NCBI GenBank assembly: GCA_020433835.1
Contig: JAGRBY010000433.1
Location: 1 to 6,257, forward strand
Reading direction: 5' to 3'
DNA: 6,257 bases
DNA from: Anaerolineae bacterium
Lineage (GTDB): Bacteria > Chloroflexota > Anaerolineae > 4572-78 > J111
Below the pieces are notes generated by a model. It saw only the letters and a list, made by a program, of their open reading frames with translations. It was not told the DNA's origin and searched no databases. The position numbers and the translations under genes were made by a program. This document shows positions 5,771 to 6,257 of the stretch, one piece after another; positions within the stretch are counted from its first letter, which is position 1; every line of letters begins with the position of its first letter.

Positions 5771-6257
5771 ATGAACGTATTATGGCCGTGGTTCCTTTTG
5801 TTGCTTCTGCTGATACCGCTGATGATTGCGGTCTATATCATGCTGCTGCGACGCCGGAGCCGGTTTGCGGTGCGCTATTCCAGCCTGTCGTTGGTGCGGG
5901 CGGCGGTGCCGAAATGGTCGCGCTGGCGACGGCATCTGCCGTTTGGTCTCTTTTTGGCGGGTTTGGCTTTGCTGATAATGGCGATGGCCCGGCCCGTGGC
6001 CGAAGTGGAAGTACCGCTCAGCCGGACAACCATTATCCTGGCGCTCGACACCTCGCGCAGTATGTGCGCCACCGATGTTTTCCCCAACCGCCTGACGGTG
6101 GCCCAGGAAGCAGCCCTGGCCTTTATTGAAGACCAACCGGCCGGGACGCAGATTGGCATTGTGGCCTTCGCCGGGTTTGCCGAGTTGGTGCAAATGCCGA
6201 CAGCGGACCAAGCTACGCTGGAACATGCGATTACCAGTTTGCTCACCGGGCGGCGCA
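5771..6257 (+). CDS. BatA-like von Willebrand factor A domain membrane protein (partial, 3' end outside window)
   Basis: From ATG 5771 the frame stays open to the window edge, giving 162 residues that begin MNVLWPWFLLLLLLIPLMIA. Two membrane helices lie at about 5-26 and 56-74, with a basic segment between them containing the FAVRYSSLSLV stretch (32-42) typical of the aerotolerance-regulator N-terminal (BatA) domain. A vWA domain starts at about 85: strand TTIILAL, then the metal-binding MIDAS motif D93-T-S95-R-S97, the 'DVFPNRL' stretch (102-108), strand IGIVAFAG (128-135), and T144 in PTAD as the candidate MIDAS threonine. Family members are about 320-330 residues with a further C-terminal helix, so roughly half is seen. 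BatA-type proteins are anchored in the membrane with the vWA domain exposed and often work with a MoxR-family AAA ATPase and a DUF58 protein; neither is upstream here, so partners, if any, lie to the right. The role (stress tolerance, envelope or secretion-linked) is inferred. Confidence 0.88.
   Translation, partial: MNVLWPWFLLLLLLIPLMIAVYIMLLRRRSRFAVRYSSLSLVRAAVPKWSRWRRHLPFGLFLAGLALLIMAMARPVAEVEVPLSRTTIILALDTSRSMCATDVFPNRLTVAQEAALAFIEDQPAGTQIGIVAFAGFAELVQMPTADQATLEHAITSLLTGRR

Noticed and set aside
5746..6129. Plus-strand open frame of 127 codons at the start of the BatA-like gene
   Set aside because: It is out of frame with the vWA coding sequence at 5771, which shows the membrane helices, BatA domain and MIDAS motif, and its ATG overlaps the TATAAT box.
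5780..6246. Minus-strand open frames of 148 and 123 codons opposite the BatA-like gene
   Set aside because: Antisense shadows of a gene with clear domain motifs; rich in Arg, Gln, His and Pro with no recognisable fold.

Overview
The window looks like a chromosomal piece of a GC-rich, free-living bacterium, most probably from the Chloroflexota (Anaerolineae or a relative). This is an inference from gene content and style: a very large NTT-like transporter fused to HEAT repeats and a cyclic-nucleotide-binding fold, a BatA-type von Willebrand A protein, what appears to be the first codons of a MalT-like LuxR regulator, TATAAT promoters close to start codons, and degenerate purine-rich repeats between genes. 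No rRNA, tRNA, transposase, CRISPR array or phage gene was seen.

Layout. Positions 1-34 (minus) hold the first 11 codons of a probable LuxR/MalT-type regulator that runs off the left edge. It is divergent from a 439-residue spinster-type MFS transporter at 316-1635 (plus). The roughly 280 bp between them hold two TATAAT boxes and a 13-bp bulged hairpin. The MFS gene converges on a very large minus-strand gene (2141-5503, 1120 residues). The 505-bp convergent gap contains a 41-bp tandem repeat of 6.3 copies, each copy with a dyad at its core, flanked by several other hairpins. The large gene encodes a 12-helix membrane domain, then a long HEAT-repeat solenoid, then a C-terminal cNMP-binding fold that lacks the usual phosphate-binding arginine.

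Upstream of the large gene is a 267-bp divergent intergenic region. It holds a plausible promoter for each direction, two 18-bp operator-like sites spaced 22 bp apart, a half-site inside the opposite promoter, and a 31-bp-arm inverted repeat. On the far side begins a BatA-like vWA protein (5771 to the right edge, plus), which continues outside the window.

The genes do not form one evident pathway. The best-supported functional link is the shared regulatory region between the HEAT/cNMP transporter and the vWA gene. The most interesting items are the operator pair, the repeat array with its one pair of covarying stem positions, and the degenerate cNMP domain on the transporter. I did not find a clearly new multi-gene system.
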